This document shows, piece after piece, positions 19,512 through 28,165 of a stretch of 64,000 nt of DNA. The notes beneath the pieces were generated by a model. That model was given only the letters and a program-made list of their open reading frames with translations. It made no database searches and had not been told where the DNA came from. The stretch is from positions 19,406,001-19,470,000 of the forward strand of contig OZ038456.1 in NCBI GenBank assembly GCA_964036195.1. Direction: 5' to 3'. The position numbers were made by a program, and so were the translations under genes. This DNA comes from Sphaerolaimus hirsutus (Eukaryota; Nematoda; Chromadorea; Monhysterida; Sphaerolaimidae). The first letter of the stretch is position 1, and the number at the start of each line of letters is the position of its first letter.

Positions 19512-21696
19512 TAGGATCGTATGTTGAAGCCAGCAATTTGTTCAAATTGCGGCGTGTGGCTGTGACAATGAGCGTGAAATCTTTCTTAGGAGCTGGCACC
19601 GCAATGGTGTCTTCAATGTGATCGTAAACGAGACCCATTACTTTGATATATTGTGACTTTTTCGGGTTGAGGTCATCAGGTTTGATTTTCTCCGAAACCA
19701 TAGGCGAATTTGTCATCCATTCGCGCATGTTGAAATTTGCTCTTGCAAAAACAGCTTTAATTAAACGATAGAGCTGTATTGCATATTTGTCATCATCTAC
19801 GCTGATAACTAAATTATCAACGTAAATGCTGTTGAGCAACAGCTCCAGTTTCATTCGTTCATTGGTCTCAGCGGGATGCATGTGAGCTAATTCCGCTTCT
19901 AGGTGATATTTGATAACAGTTGACAAAATGGATGGACTGCATGTGAGACCAAACAGCACCCTTGTGAATTGCATCATTTGAATATTGTCTTCATGAGATG
20001 GAATGGTGTCATCACGCAGCCAGTAAAATTTTGTGAAAGCGCGTGATTTTTGGTGAAGAGCAATTTGTAAAAATGCTTTCTCAATATCTGCTAATAACAC
20101 CACTTTTCCGGCTCTGAAGCGAAGCATTAATCCGAGCGCCAGTGGTGTGAGAACTGGGCCTCGAAATAAGCAATTGTTGAGACTTGGCTTGCCTGCAGAA
20201 CCATCATACACTATTCGACATGTTGTCGATCTGCCAGGTGTGATGACAGGTTGGTGAGGTAAGATGTGTTCTTGCAAACCATCTTGTGAACCATATACGG
20301 GTTCTATGACACCCTTGTGAAGTTGATCTGAGATGACTTTCGCGTATGTGGCGAATAAATCGGGATCTTTTCTGAACCGTTTCAACAGTGACAGAAAGCG
20401 ACGAAATGCTTCTGCATTGTTGGTTGGCAATTCTTGAATGGTTGATTTGAATGGCCAATCCACGCTATAGCGACCAGTTTCTGGATCGAGAGTAATTGAT
20501 TCCAGAATTAACTGTTCAGCTATGTCATCATCATGTGATAATGGATCATCTGTGATACCTATTGACTCAAGACTGTGAAACTGAAATAATGTCTCTTGGC
20601 CAACAGCAACAGCTGATGAAGCATGTGAACTGCATGAAACCATGAATTGATGTGGTGAAATGTCAGGTGTTGTGACAAATGACTGTGATGACGCATTTCC
20701 ACCAAGCATCAATCCAAGTATTGATTCGACTATGATCAATCCAGATGGGAGTTCGATTTCTGTTGGTCGAATGTCGAACTTCCAATAATAGTCTTGACCA
20801 ATGACTACATCTGGTTGACATAATTTGTGACAAAACTCATCAGTCATTTCGGTCAATTCAAGCGGTTCCGCGAATTGTTCTTGTGCATGTTCACCGTACA
20901 CAATATAAATGACTGTTTTGTCATCTTGTGACAAAGGAGGTGGGCATGCATATGTTGCCAAATTATCCACTGCACGTAAAGTGAGCGGAATTTGTAACAT
21001 ATTGCCCTTATTGTCGACGTGTTTGTAAATAGGCATGACAGCCTCGACCAAAAACGTATTGACTGTGACAGGCGTTTTTGTCGCAAACACATTCATTTGA
21101 AGAACAACATCTCCTTTGTTTTCAAAGTTATACTCATTTGCCACGGATGCCTTAATGTATGAATATTCGCATCCAGTGTCAAAGAATATTAACAAAGGGT
21201 CTGTGACTCGATTTAATTCAGCGTCTTTATTAATTAATGAAGCCTGGGCCACTTGCAAACGAACAATAGGCGCAAAATCGAACTCACATTCTTGTTCTGC
21301 CTGCTGTCTGGTAGCGGTGTTGGGGTTACCGTAACCCGCCTGTGCGCTCAGCACCTCCACCGTGGGCCTGTGACTGGGTTGAAGTGGCACCGACGATGAC
21401 ATTTGGTTCGGGTTGAGGTGTGGGTACATCTCGTACCGTTTCTGCTGGAAGCCGCGGATTTTGGCTTCGACGGTCTCCATGTCCATGTCGTCCTTGATGA
21501 GGCTGGCGCGGAGCGTCGTCCACAGCTCATTTTCGCTGTGATACTTGCGGGCTTCCTCTTGAGCTCTAGCCTGGAGCTCATTCGCGGGCTTCGGCCATTC
21601 GCCCATGTCCAGCGGGCCGTCCATATCCAGTTGATACAGCGTATGCTGTCTCCACCGGAAATCGTTCTCGTCCGGTGGGATGACACACACGCTCAT
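19426..21696 (-). CDS. pol: BEL pol: aspartic protease and reverse transcriptase
   Basis: A 756-codon frame. The protease active-site DTG is in LIFFDTGCEYSYI (Asp about residue 173), the form seen in BEL/Pao. The reverse transcriptase follows with TCRIVYDGSAG, LLADIEKAFLQI, FGLTCSPSIL and the catalytic YVDN at residues 625-628 (usual form YVDD). The frame overlaps gag by 119 bases in the +1 register, so a frameshift is expected for Gag-Pol. It ends early: after STYDPIGITAP the reading continues sensibly only in the next frame, a one-base change near 19497 at a short C run. Confidence 0.92.
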   Translation of the reverse strand: MSVCVIPPDENDFRWRQHTLYQLDMDGPLDMGEWPKPANELQARAQEEARKYHSENELWTTLRASLIKDDMDMETVEAKIRGFQQKRYEMYPHLNPNQMSSSVPLQPSHRPTVEVLSAQAGYGNPNTATRQQAEQECEFDFAPIVRLQVAQASLINKDAELNRVTDPLLIFFDTGCEYSYIKASVANEYNFENKGDVVLQMNVFATKTPVTVNTFLVEAVMPIYKHVDNKGNMLQIPLTLRAVDNLATYACPPPLSQDDKTVIYIVYGEHAQEQFAEPLELTEMTDEFCHKLCQPDVVIGQDYYWKFDIRPTEIELPSGLIIVESILGLMLGGNASSQSFVTTPDISPHQFMVSCSSHASSAVAVGQETLFQFHSLESIGITDDPLSHDDDIAEQLILESITLDPETGRYSVDWPFKSTIQELPTNNAEAFRRFLSLLKRFRKDPDLFATYAKVISDQLHKGVIEPVYGSQDGLQEHILPHQPVITPGRSTTCRIVYDGSAGKPSLNNCLFRGPVLTPLALGLMLRFRAGKVVLLADIEKAFLQIALHQKSRAFTKFYWLRDDTIPSHEDNIQMMQFTRVLFGLTCSPSILSTVIKYHLEAELAHMHPAETNERMKLELLLNSIYVDNLVISVDDDKYAIQLYRLIKAVFARANFNMREWMTNSPMVSEKIKPDDLNPKKSQYIKVMGLVYDHIEDTIAVPAPKKDFTLIVTATRRNLNKLLASTYDPIGITAPAVISVEISRVTNNSKVQYHNLG

Positions 21697-23527
21697 CGGT
21701 TCCGTGTGTGAAGGCGGATACGATGGCGGTGCATGTGACGAAGCTGCGCCCGTTGTGATTACCTACCGACGAATTAGCGCTCGTTGCTTTGACAAAGGCT
21801 TTATTTTGTGAATTGTTTACCTGACGCCTGGCGGGTGCCTGTCTGGTAGGACAGAACGCCCCGTGATGTTGACCAATCTGGCGACAATAGTAGCAACTCA
21901 ATCGTTGAGTGCATTGTGCCGCTTGATGGCCTCTGCGTGTGCAGCGCGTGCACACGTCGCCCAAAGCTTGCAACCGTTCAGTGCGCTCTCTCGGTGTGAC
22001 GTATTGAGGGCAATCGGTTGTGTAGTGCTCTTTGATGCCACAGAACAGGCACTCGAATTTCGGCTTGCGATAGTCAGCAGCAGGTTGTGAGGACTGCTTT
22101 TGACTAATCGCTCCGATCGCCGGAGTTCTGGGAGGTTGGGTGGAATTTTTATTTTTTCCTTGTGGTTTACCAGCGTTAGCATTGGTACCAGCAAAAGCAA
22201 CCGTATTGTGAATAGGTTTTTGTTTTGTAAAGGTGTTTTGTGATTTATTTCCTTTTTTCTTTTGCTGTTGCCAACCTCCTTCATTTTGTGACTTTTTAAA
22301 CGATGAATTTTGTGATTTCTGAACAACATTTGAAGATTGTGAACTTGGTTGTTCAGTTTTCATCGCATCTAAACGAGCACGAGCAATGGTAGTTAACGCA
22401 TCAACAAACCTGACGACTGTGAGTTCTGTGTCGCCAGTTGCAGCAGTGTGCATCGAGTTCCGGTGTTCTTCTGTGACGGCAAGAACAATATTATCGGGTA
22501 AATAACCACGAATTATTCTTAACACTGCACCAGAATCGACACTTTCACCCCTTTCTTTAAGTTGATTGAGAGTTGACAAAAGGGTTCGTGTGAAATTTGT
22601 GAGAGAGTCTCCTCTTGACGAAGGTTTTTCAAGTGAATACAATTTATCCCAAAGGGCGGCTTGTACCCGATGCGTTTCACCAAAGTTTGATTTTAACATG
22701 GTGACCGCTGTGATGTAATCTCGACCATCACCTTTTAATCCGGCCAGCAGTTCCGCTGCTGGACCGATAAGGCTGAGCTTGAGGTATGTATATTTCATAC
22801 CATTTGACAAATTAGCTCGGTCGTGAATTTGAGCTCGAAAAATCTCCCACCAAGCTGCCCATTCTAACGGATCACCGTTATATTTAGCAAGCTCGATTTT
22901 AGGTAACTTTAACAAAGTTTCCGGTTGTGAAGGTTGAGAACTACTACCCATATTGATATTGTTGTAAGGGGGTTGTGAAGGGGGTTGAGTAGTGAAATCA
23001 ACATTAACATTTGACTGACCTTTCAAGGAAAGTATCAACCTTTCCGCGGATTTGATGTGCGCTTGGGCAGACACCATTTTCGATTCCAGCTCATCCATGA
23101 GCATCGTCGCGTTGTTCGAGCCCGAATAGAGCGCGCACTCCAATTTTGCGTTGGCGCTCTTCGCTTCTTCGGCTACTCCGTCTTGGTCTCTGTCCAAGCT
23201 TGTGATGTAATCTTGGACAATAGATGTGAATCTGTCCATAGCTGTGGACAGGTCCGAGCGTTTCAGCTCGGCTTGGTAGACGTATGCCTGAAGTGATTCT
23301 AACACTTCCTCCGCCGCTTGTAAGTTTACAGCGGCGGGTTGTGACTCGTCTTTGACGATTTTAGGAATCGGTTTAGTTGTGAATCGTAACACGCCGGTGC
23401 GTACTCCAGTCAACGCTTGGCTATGCTGAGTCAATGGATGAGTTGTGTCGGACTCATCTACGTTGCTCTGAGGCATAGCTGAGGCGGCAGTTGCACCTCG
23501 CAAAGCGCGTAGGCGTTCGTCGGCCAT
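21578..23527 (-). CDS. gag: BEL Gag
   Basis: A 649-codon frame starting about 260 bases inside the primer site. An N-terminal charged helical region (residues about 60-170) is followed by the BEL/Pao gag core, LPKIELAKYNGDPLEW near residue 206, then SLIGPAAELLAGL. A Gln/Lys/Asn-rich linker leads to three zinc knuckles at about residues 492-560: CLFCGIKEHYTTDC, CTRCTRRGHQAAQC and CYYCRQIGQHHGAFC. The first two are CX2CX4HX4C; the third has one extra residue. The C-terminus overlaps pol in another frame. It appears intact. Confidence 0.92.
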   Translation of the reverse strand: MADERLRALRGATAASAMPQSNVDESDTTHPLTQHSQALTGVRTGVLRFTTKPIPKIVKDESQPAAVNLQAAEEVLESLQAYVYQAELKRSDLSTAMDRFTSIVQDYITSLDRDQDGVAEEAKSANAKLECALYSGSNNATMLMDELESKMVSAQAHIKSAERLILSLKGQSNVNVDFTTQPPSQPPYNNINMGSSSQPSQPETLLKLPKIELAKYNGDPLEWAAWWEIFRAQIHDRANLSNGMKYTYLKLSLIGPAAELLAGLKGDGRDYITAVTMLKSNFGETHRVQAALWDKLYSLEKPSSRGDSLTNFTRTLLSTLNQLKERGESVDSGAVLRIIRGYLPDNIVLAVTEEHRNSMHTAATGDTELTVVRFVDALTTIARARLDAMKTEQPSSQSSNVVQKSQNSSFKKSQNEGGWQQQKKKGNKSQNTFTKQKPIHNTVAFAGTNANAGKPQGKNKNSTQPPRTPAIGAISQKQSSQPAADYRKPKFECLFCGIKEHYTTDCPQYVTPRERTERLQALGDVCTRCTRRGHQAAQCTQRLSCYYCRQIGQHHGAFCPTRQAPARRQVNNSQNKAFVKATSANSSVGNHNGRSFVTCTAIVSAFTHGTDERVCHPTGRERFPVETAYAVSTGYGRPAGHGRMAEARE

Positions 23528-23787
23528 AGCAAAGTTCGATCGGTTTATTGCTTATTAGCAAAGTGGTAGCTAGCTGTGAACGAAATAAAATAATAAATAT
23601 AAATATTTCGTTACTTGTGACTTGTACTTGTAAAATCGTAAGTAAATATGCACGCGCTACTAACGATTTTGCGTCCAAAAACGTATTACCGTAACCTCGT
23701 GCTTGTGACTCAGGCTGTGAAAAACAATTTCCAATGAAATTTCGCGCGAGACGACTTAATTAGAGTGACCAATTAGTTTAATTAGTC

Positions 23788-23805
23788 ACCCTGCTCGCTG
23801 CGCCA
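23788..23805 (-). promoter_or_regulatory. BEL primer-binding site, tRNA-Ser type
   Basis: Immediately inside the 5' LTR. The + strand reads ACCCTGCTCGCTGCGCCA and abuts the LTR. All 18 bases agree with the 3' end, including CCA, of the animal serine tRNA with TGA anticodon as I remember it, so that tRNA probably primes reverse transcription. Confidence 0.75.
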
Positions 23806-24904
23806 TGTAAAATAATACGGAACTTGTTGAAGTGACTTGTGAACCAGCTCCTATTCCTAACCGAGGAAGAGGACAAATGTGAAAGTATGTAAGTTGACGT
23901 GAAGCGTCGTCTCTAGTTGACGTTCCGTTATTTTATCAAATGTGATTAGTTGAGTTGAAATGAATTGACGTGAGTTAGTGTGAAGCAAATTTAGATTGTT
24001 TACCAAAGGTTTTGACGAACGTTTTTATTTAGACAATTAAATACGAAGAAATAAAAGTAAATAAAATATATATAAAAATATACGTAAACAAAGGAATTAA
24101 TTTACAACTAAATTAATTACTTAAATAAAACGTAAAAGAAGCTCTAATTACCAGAGAAATAAGGTAATTTAAAGAAGGCACTTAATTACGACAAAAGGTG
24201 ACAATTAAGTGGCGCAGTTGTGAATAAAGCACCTCAAACAGCGCAAGTGTGAATTAAAGCACTGAGGTGACTTTTAGCACCAAGAGTTAAACTTAGCACC
24301 AAAAACAAGCGACTTAATTAAAGTGACTACGGCGCTTATTTAGATCCTAGGAAGAGATTCGTGTGAAGTTGACGAGGTTGCAAACACTGCCGATTTTAGC
24401 TGTGAAATCGGCTTATAAGGGCCAGACTGATGGCGATTGGTTTGGCGCCAATCGGTCGGCTCTAATCTCCGATTTTTACCCAACATTTCCAATTGTGAAA
24501 GTTCAATCCTTGCTCGCTCGCTTCTCCGATGAAAAGCGAGCTAAACTGGCAAGATAGTGAAAATGTGAGACAAGCCAGACAGCATTTGAAATGGCGCGCG
24601 GGCCCGGCCCCCCACTCGGGGCGGGCCCGCCGCTTAACATAAACATGACGGCGTATATGCGTGCTGCTTGTCAAGGAAATGTGGCGGAATGTGAGCAATG
24701 ACTAAGATCTAAATATGTGAGCGATGTGAAGCGCGCGTTGTAAACAACATCGCTTGAGATATTAAATGACGAATGTGAAGATGTTAAAATTGGAATGTAA
24801 ATATGAATGAAATCTTGATAAGTTGAATTAATTAAATATAAAAGCAAACAAAAAGACGTTAACTTAAATATTATAGGTTTTACATTTTACGATAATGTTA
24901 CACA
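23806..24904 (-). repeat. BEL 5' LTR
   Basis: Same 1099 bases as 12623-13721 with about four substitutions. It holds 14 copies of TGTGA on the + strand by hand count, so that enrichment is not confined to coding sequence. Promoter and polyadenylation signals were not located with confidence. Confidence 0.95.
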
Positions 24905-25683
24905 ATGTGTGTGGAAGCCCTGGCAGCTTGGTGAAGCGTTCGGGAAGTGTTGGCGTGAAGACACTTCCCGACGCTTCACCGCGCATCCACACACACATTT
25001 TTTGCTGTGATTGTAACTTAACACTTGCAACTAGCTAACAATACATACTGCATGCAACTTTTGCAAAGTAATGGAAAAATTTGTCACATGTTTTTCATGT
25101 TTAGGTCTAATTATCAAATTTTTCTGACCTTGCATGCAAGATTCAGATTTTTTGTAAAATTTCTGTAAAATTTTTGTAAAATGGTCCATTTTATTATTTT
25201 ATTATTATTTTGGAATAAAATAAAATAAAATGAAACAAGAATAAAATTAAAATAAAATACATTTTTATACAATTTTTATACAATTTGTATACAAATGATT
25301 TTTATAAAACCAACCCTGCTCTGGAGGGAAATATACAGAAAATCGTTGAATGAGACCCCAGGGGAGATATTTTTACATCAATGTTTTAAAGGAGGGGCTT
25401 ATTCAAGGGGTCGAGTTATTTTTTCCTCATAAGTTTCAGGAAAATTTGGACTTAATTCATTGACATGAATGCCACTCCACGGGTGTAGGCCAACAGGTTC
25501 AACTGGCCGTAGAGGTTCAATATATAGGTTATTTCGAGTATAGAAGCAGAGAAAGGGAGCATAATCGCTGAAAACAGGGGAGACTCTCTGTTTTCATTTT
25601 TCCGGCTTGTGATCCCTTTTCCGGCTGCTGAAAAATTTTTCCTTTCCATTTTTCCCGTCTAATTTAGCCTCCCTCCATTCAAG

Positions 25684-25777
25684 CTTTGACTGCGAGGACC
25701 TTATCAAATCGTGTTCTTTTGGCTCGGAGCCAATAAATGATTGTTGCCAGTACGCCGTTCCAACGATGACCGATCTG
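25684..25777 (+). CDS. DEG/ENaC exon (5' half of a MITE-split exon)
   Basis: Acceptor CCATTCAAG before 25684 gives the single base needed to complete the split codon from 11045. The product FDCEDLIKSCSFGSEP onward to QYAVPTMTDL has the family's Cys-x(6)-Cys-x(n)-CC pattern before the conserved GKCY element. Reading then runs into a MITE at 25778 and reaches TGA within about 25 bases. The upstream pyrimidine tract comes from a TTTTCC-type transposon remnant (about 25600-25665). Confidence 0.75.
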
Positions 25778-26017
25778 GTGCCAGTTCCGCGAATTGAGAA
25801 GTGAGAAGCAAAATGGCAAAAGTGGAGTAAAATGGCAAAAGCGAAGTGAAATGGCAAGTAAATTGGCAAAAGCGAAATAAAAAATAAAAAGTAATTTCTC
25901 TTCGCTTTTGCTTTACTACTCCTTATTCACTTCGCTTTTGCCATTTAACTTCGCATTTGCCATTTACCTTCGCATTTGATATTTTACTTCTCACTTCTCA
26001 ATTTGTGGAACTGGCCC
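25778..26017. mobile_element. MITE inserted in a channel exon, GCCAGTTCC ends
   Basis: Ends GTGCCAGTTCC and GGAACTGGCCC are inverted, with CTG on each side (25775-25777, 26018-26020). The boundary is uncertain by one or two bases; a 3-base duplication would suit a PIF/Harbinger-like element. The interior repeats AAATGGCAAAAGCGAAGT in both orientations. A relative is at 45210-45384. Its insertion separates TMTDL from GKCYQF of the channel. Confidence 0.8.
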
Positions 26018-26020
26018 CTG

Positions 26021-26138
26021 GGCAAATGCTATCAATTTGGCGCCAATTTAAAAAATCAGAGAAGGTGGAAACAGATAATCAGTGGTGCCATTTATGGCCT
26101 GAATATTTTGATGGATGTTCAGACTAAAGAAGAAAGTC
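26021..26138 (+). CDS. DEG/ENaC exon (3' half of a MITE-split exon)
   Basis: It encodes GKCYQFGANLKNQRRWKQ onward to YGLNILMDVQTKEES and ends in phase 1 before donor GTACGT at 26139. The family has the same order: (F)GKCYTF, a loop, then GLxxxLDxQ. There is no AG near the start that could serve as an acceptor, which supports a MITE interruption, not an intron. An in-frame rescue by splicing from GTGCCA at 25778 to the AG before AGAAGG (about 26060) is possible but would delete GKCYQF. Confidence 0.75.
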
Positions 26139-26260
26139 GTACGTTTTTTCTCAACCTTACAAATTATTCGAAAGACCGATGAAACAAGTTATGGTCATTT
26201 CTGTCTTGCTTGTTCGTTACTTCAGCAATTGTAAACAATAGGTAAACAGAGAAAAATTAT

Positions 26261-26376
26261 CGTATTTCTTCTAATAGAATGGCGCCCTTCTATTTTTTTT
26301 CGTCAAATTTTTGACCTGCCCTTCTATTCGAGACGCCCTTTTATTGGAGACTGCCCTTCTATTAAACTAAATACAG
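26261..26376. mobile_element. short pogo-like MITE, cassette U
   Basis: Starts CGTATTTCTTCTAATAGAAT after TA and ends AAACTAAATACAG before TA; GCCCTTCTATT cassettes lie between. Both ends are slightly degraded. It lies in the channel intron between 26138 and 26505. Confidence 0.7.
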
Positions 26377-26504
26377 TATTTATTGATCGGTTTTATTTAA
26401 CGTCACGAACAACCTTTCACACCACTTATCACTGCCTTTTCAGATCACCAACATACTTATAATACCATCCACACAACATCATAACATCTTATCATATTTT
26501 CTAG

Positions 26505-26641
26505 GTTTCGTGGACACTTTCCTAAGAGACGTTGGGGTCAAAGTGTTGCTACATAGTGAAACGAATGTGCCTGTGATGTCGCTGGCGGGGCACGCGGCCG
26601 CGCCGGGCACCAAAATGTATGGAGCTATGAGCGTCAGACAG
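26505..26641 (+). CDS. DEG/ENaC exon: GVKV/PG region
   Basis: Acceptor TTTTCTAG before 26505, donor GTGGGT at 26642. Two leading bases complete the split codon from 26138, and it ends in phase 0. The product contains DVGVKVLLHSETNVPVMS and AAPGTKMYGAMSVRQ, matching the family's AGVKVxIHxxxxPP ... GxxxxPG block in the extracellular domain. Confidence 0.85.
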
Positions 26642-26938
26642 GTGGGTGATGGCAAAATGACAAATGGCAAGTCGATGGCAAGGACAAACTGCTTGGGAAA
26701 ATGTGTTGTTGTTTTTTAAACTGTTTTTTTTTCTGAAATGGTTTTCAAAATTTTCTATTTAAAAAATACTTAGATTTTTTAAATTATGTTTTTAAATCAT
26801 CCAAGTCGTTCTTTCCAAATTGAGAATTTTCTAATTTTTGGAACAGTTTTGAATGAATCTAAATGTTTTGGAATAGGTTTGCTTTGCAACCACTTCCGCA
26901 TTGTTCTTTTTGTCTGCTAACAATGCATGTGTGTAGTG

Positions 26939-28165
26939 CAGAGTTGTACAAATACTGGTATTTTTGGAAAACGTAAACGTAAATACCTTTTCAAAATCAA
27001 AAGTATACCGTATTTACTCGAATAATTCCCCCGGGGAATTATTTTTTTGTCAGACATTTTTGAGGGGGGAACTATTCAAGGGGGGGAATTATTCAAGTGG
27101 GGGATTATTATTTCGTCAAAGTTTTTAGCCATGTTTCTATCACACTAAATACACATCCTGTTTCCATTCGTAGTGCACACTTGCATTTTTGAACACCCGA
27201 TGTACTGCATTTGCATTCAGTGAATCAAACCACACACAGTTATTTTGCTTGGGTTGACTTCATCGATAGTTTTTGAAATAAATGTGCATTAACTACCTTC
27301 CATCATTGGGGGGGGGGGGGGATTATTCAAGTGGGGGAATTATTTTTTCCTCACTCGCCTAACAGGGGGGAATTATTCGAGTGGGGGAATTATTCAAGTG
27401 GGGGGAATTATTCGAGTAAATACGGTAAATACTAAAACGTAAGGTATTTTTAAAATACCGGGGAAAACATAAAATAAAACGTAAACATAAAAATTATATT
27501 AAGTGCTTCCGCTATCAGATAATACAAAAAACACAATGGGTTTTTTAACAACATTATGGATGTTCATATGATCCCCATCGACATGTTCTGCTTACCTGTA
27601 TTTGTTATATATTAAGAATGATGGGATCGGGGTATTGAATTGGGATTGGAGTTCACATTTTGCATCATTGTCAACTAGTGGGTGTCAACTATAAGGTGCC
27701 AATTCCATAACAGGAGAACTAAAAAAATTTTAGTAAAAAGAAAGTAAAAATTGAAAGAAAAGTAAATTTCTAAGTGAAATGGCAAGTTAAAAGACAAATG
27801 GCCAGTCATGAGAAAACACTTGAAATGTCTTTGACTTTTTATTTGCATTTCAGTTCTCCCTCACAAAAAATACTTTCCTTCAGATTTTTAATTTCACTTA
27901 TAAATTGGTGTTTGAGTTCTCCAATTGCGGAATTAGAACTCCTCAACATTAGAACATGTTGAACTCATCATAATACACTACATTTGTCAAACAAAAACAG
28001 TTCCGTGTAGCATATTTTTACGTTTTCTCTGGTACCCGGGTAATTGTGCTAGGAAAACGTAACAAAGCGTAACGGTATTTTTGGAAAGCGTAAACGTAAA
28101 CGTAAGTATAAATACCCGAATAACCGGGTATTTCGGGTAAACGTAAATACGTTTTCGCAACTCTG
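26939..28165. mobile_element. hAT element, CAGAGTTG family, carrying a pogo MITE
   Basis: CAGAGTTGTACAAATACTGG to TTTTCGCAACTCTG, flanked by GTGTAGTG at 26931-26938 and 28166-28173. It is collinear with 62368-63201. Subterminal regions repeat ACGTAAACGTAA and the palindrome CCCGGGTA / ACCGGGTA. The extra length comes from the pogo MITE at 27008-27425. Confidence 0.92.
27008..27425. mobile_element. pogo-like MITE, cassette E
   Basis: CCGTATTTACTCGAATAATT to its inverse, flanked by TA at 27006-27007 and 27426-27427. The sister hAT copy is empty at 62441-62442. Interior cassettes read GGGGGAATTATTCAAGTG. Confidence 0.93.

Larger units (their letters stand above)
12623..24904 (-). mobile_element. 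BEL/Pao LTR retrotransposon, nearly full length
   Basis: A 12,282-base element on the minus strand: 5' LTR 23806-24904, primer site 23788-23805, gag 23527-21578, pol 21696-15732, envelope-like continuation to 13806, 3' LTR 12623-13721. It is flanked by the 5-base duplication ATGTG (12618-12622, 24905-24909). Both LTRs are 1099 bases and I see four differences (near 13019, 13037 and two near 13550), so insertion is recent. It has two coding defects: a one-base frame change between reverse transcriptase and RNase H near 19497 and an in-frame TAG at 15732-15734. TGTGA is strongly enriched on the + strand throughout. Confidence 0.95.
12349..25009. mobile_element. terminal-inverted-repeat element with 3-base duplication, carrying BEL
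   Basis: The ends CACAGCAAAAAATG (12349) and CATTTTTTGCTGTG (to 25009) are perfect inverted repeats, flanked by ATT at 12346-12348 and 25010-25012. The related hAT copy at 33293-33295 has ATT once with no insertion. Without the BEL element it is about 370 bases. Subterminal repeats TTCCACACGCTTC and GAAGTGTCTTCAC are inverted between the halves. The CAC start and 3-base duplication recall the CACTA/CMC group, but that is tentative. Confidence 0.88.
11642..25318. mobile_element. hAT element (CAGGGTTGG family) carrying two nested elements
   Basis: CAGGGTTGG at 11642 and CCAACCCTG ending at 25318, flanked by CTCTGGAG at 11634-11641 and 25319-25326. Outside the nested insertion (12349-25009 plus its 3-base duplication) it is about 1.0 kb. 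It is collinear with the intact 974-base relative at 32636-33609, including a central hairpin of AAATCTTAT/ATAAGATTT motifs near 12020-12160. Confidence 0.9.
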
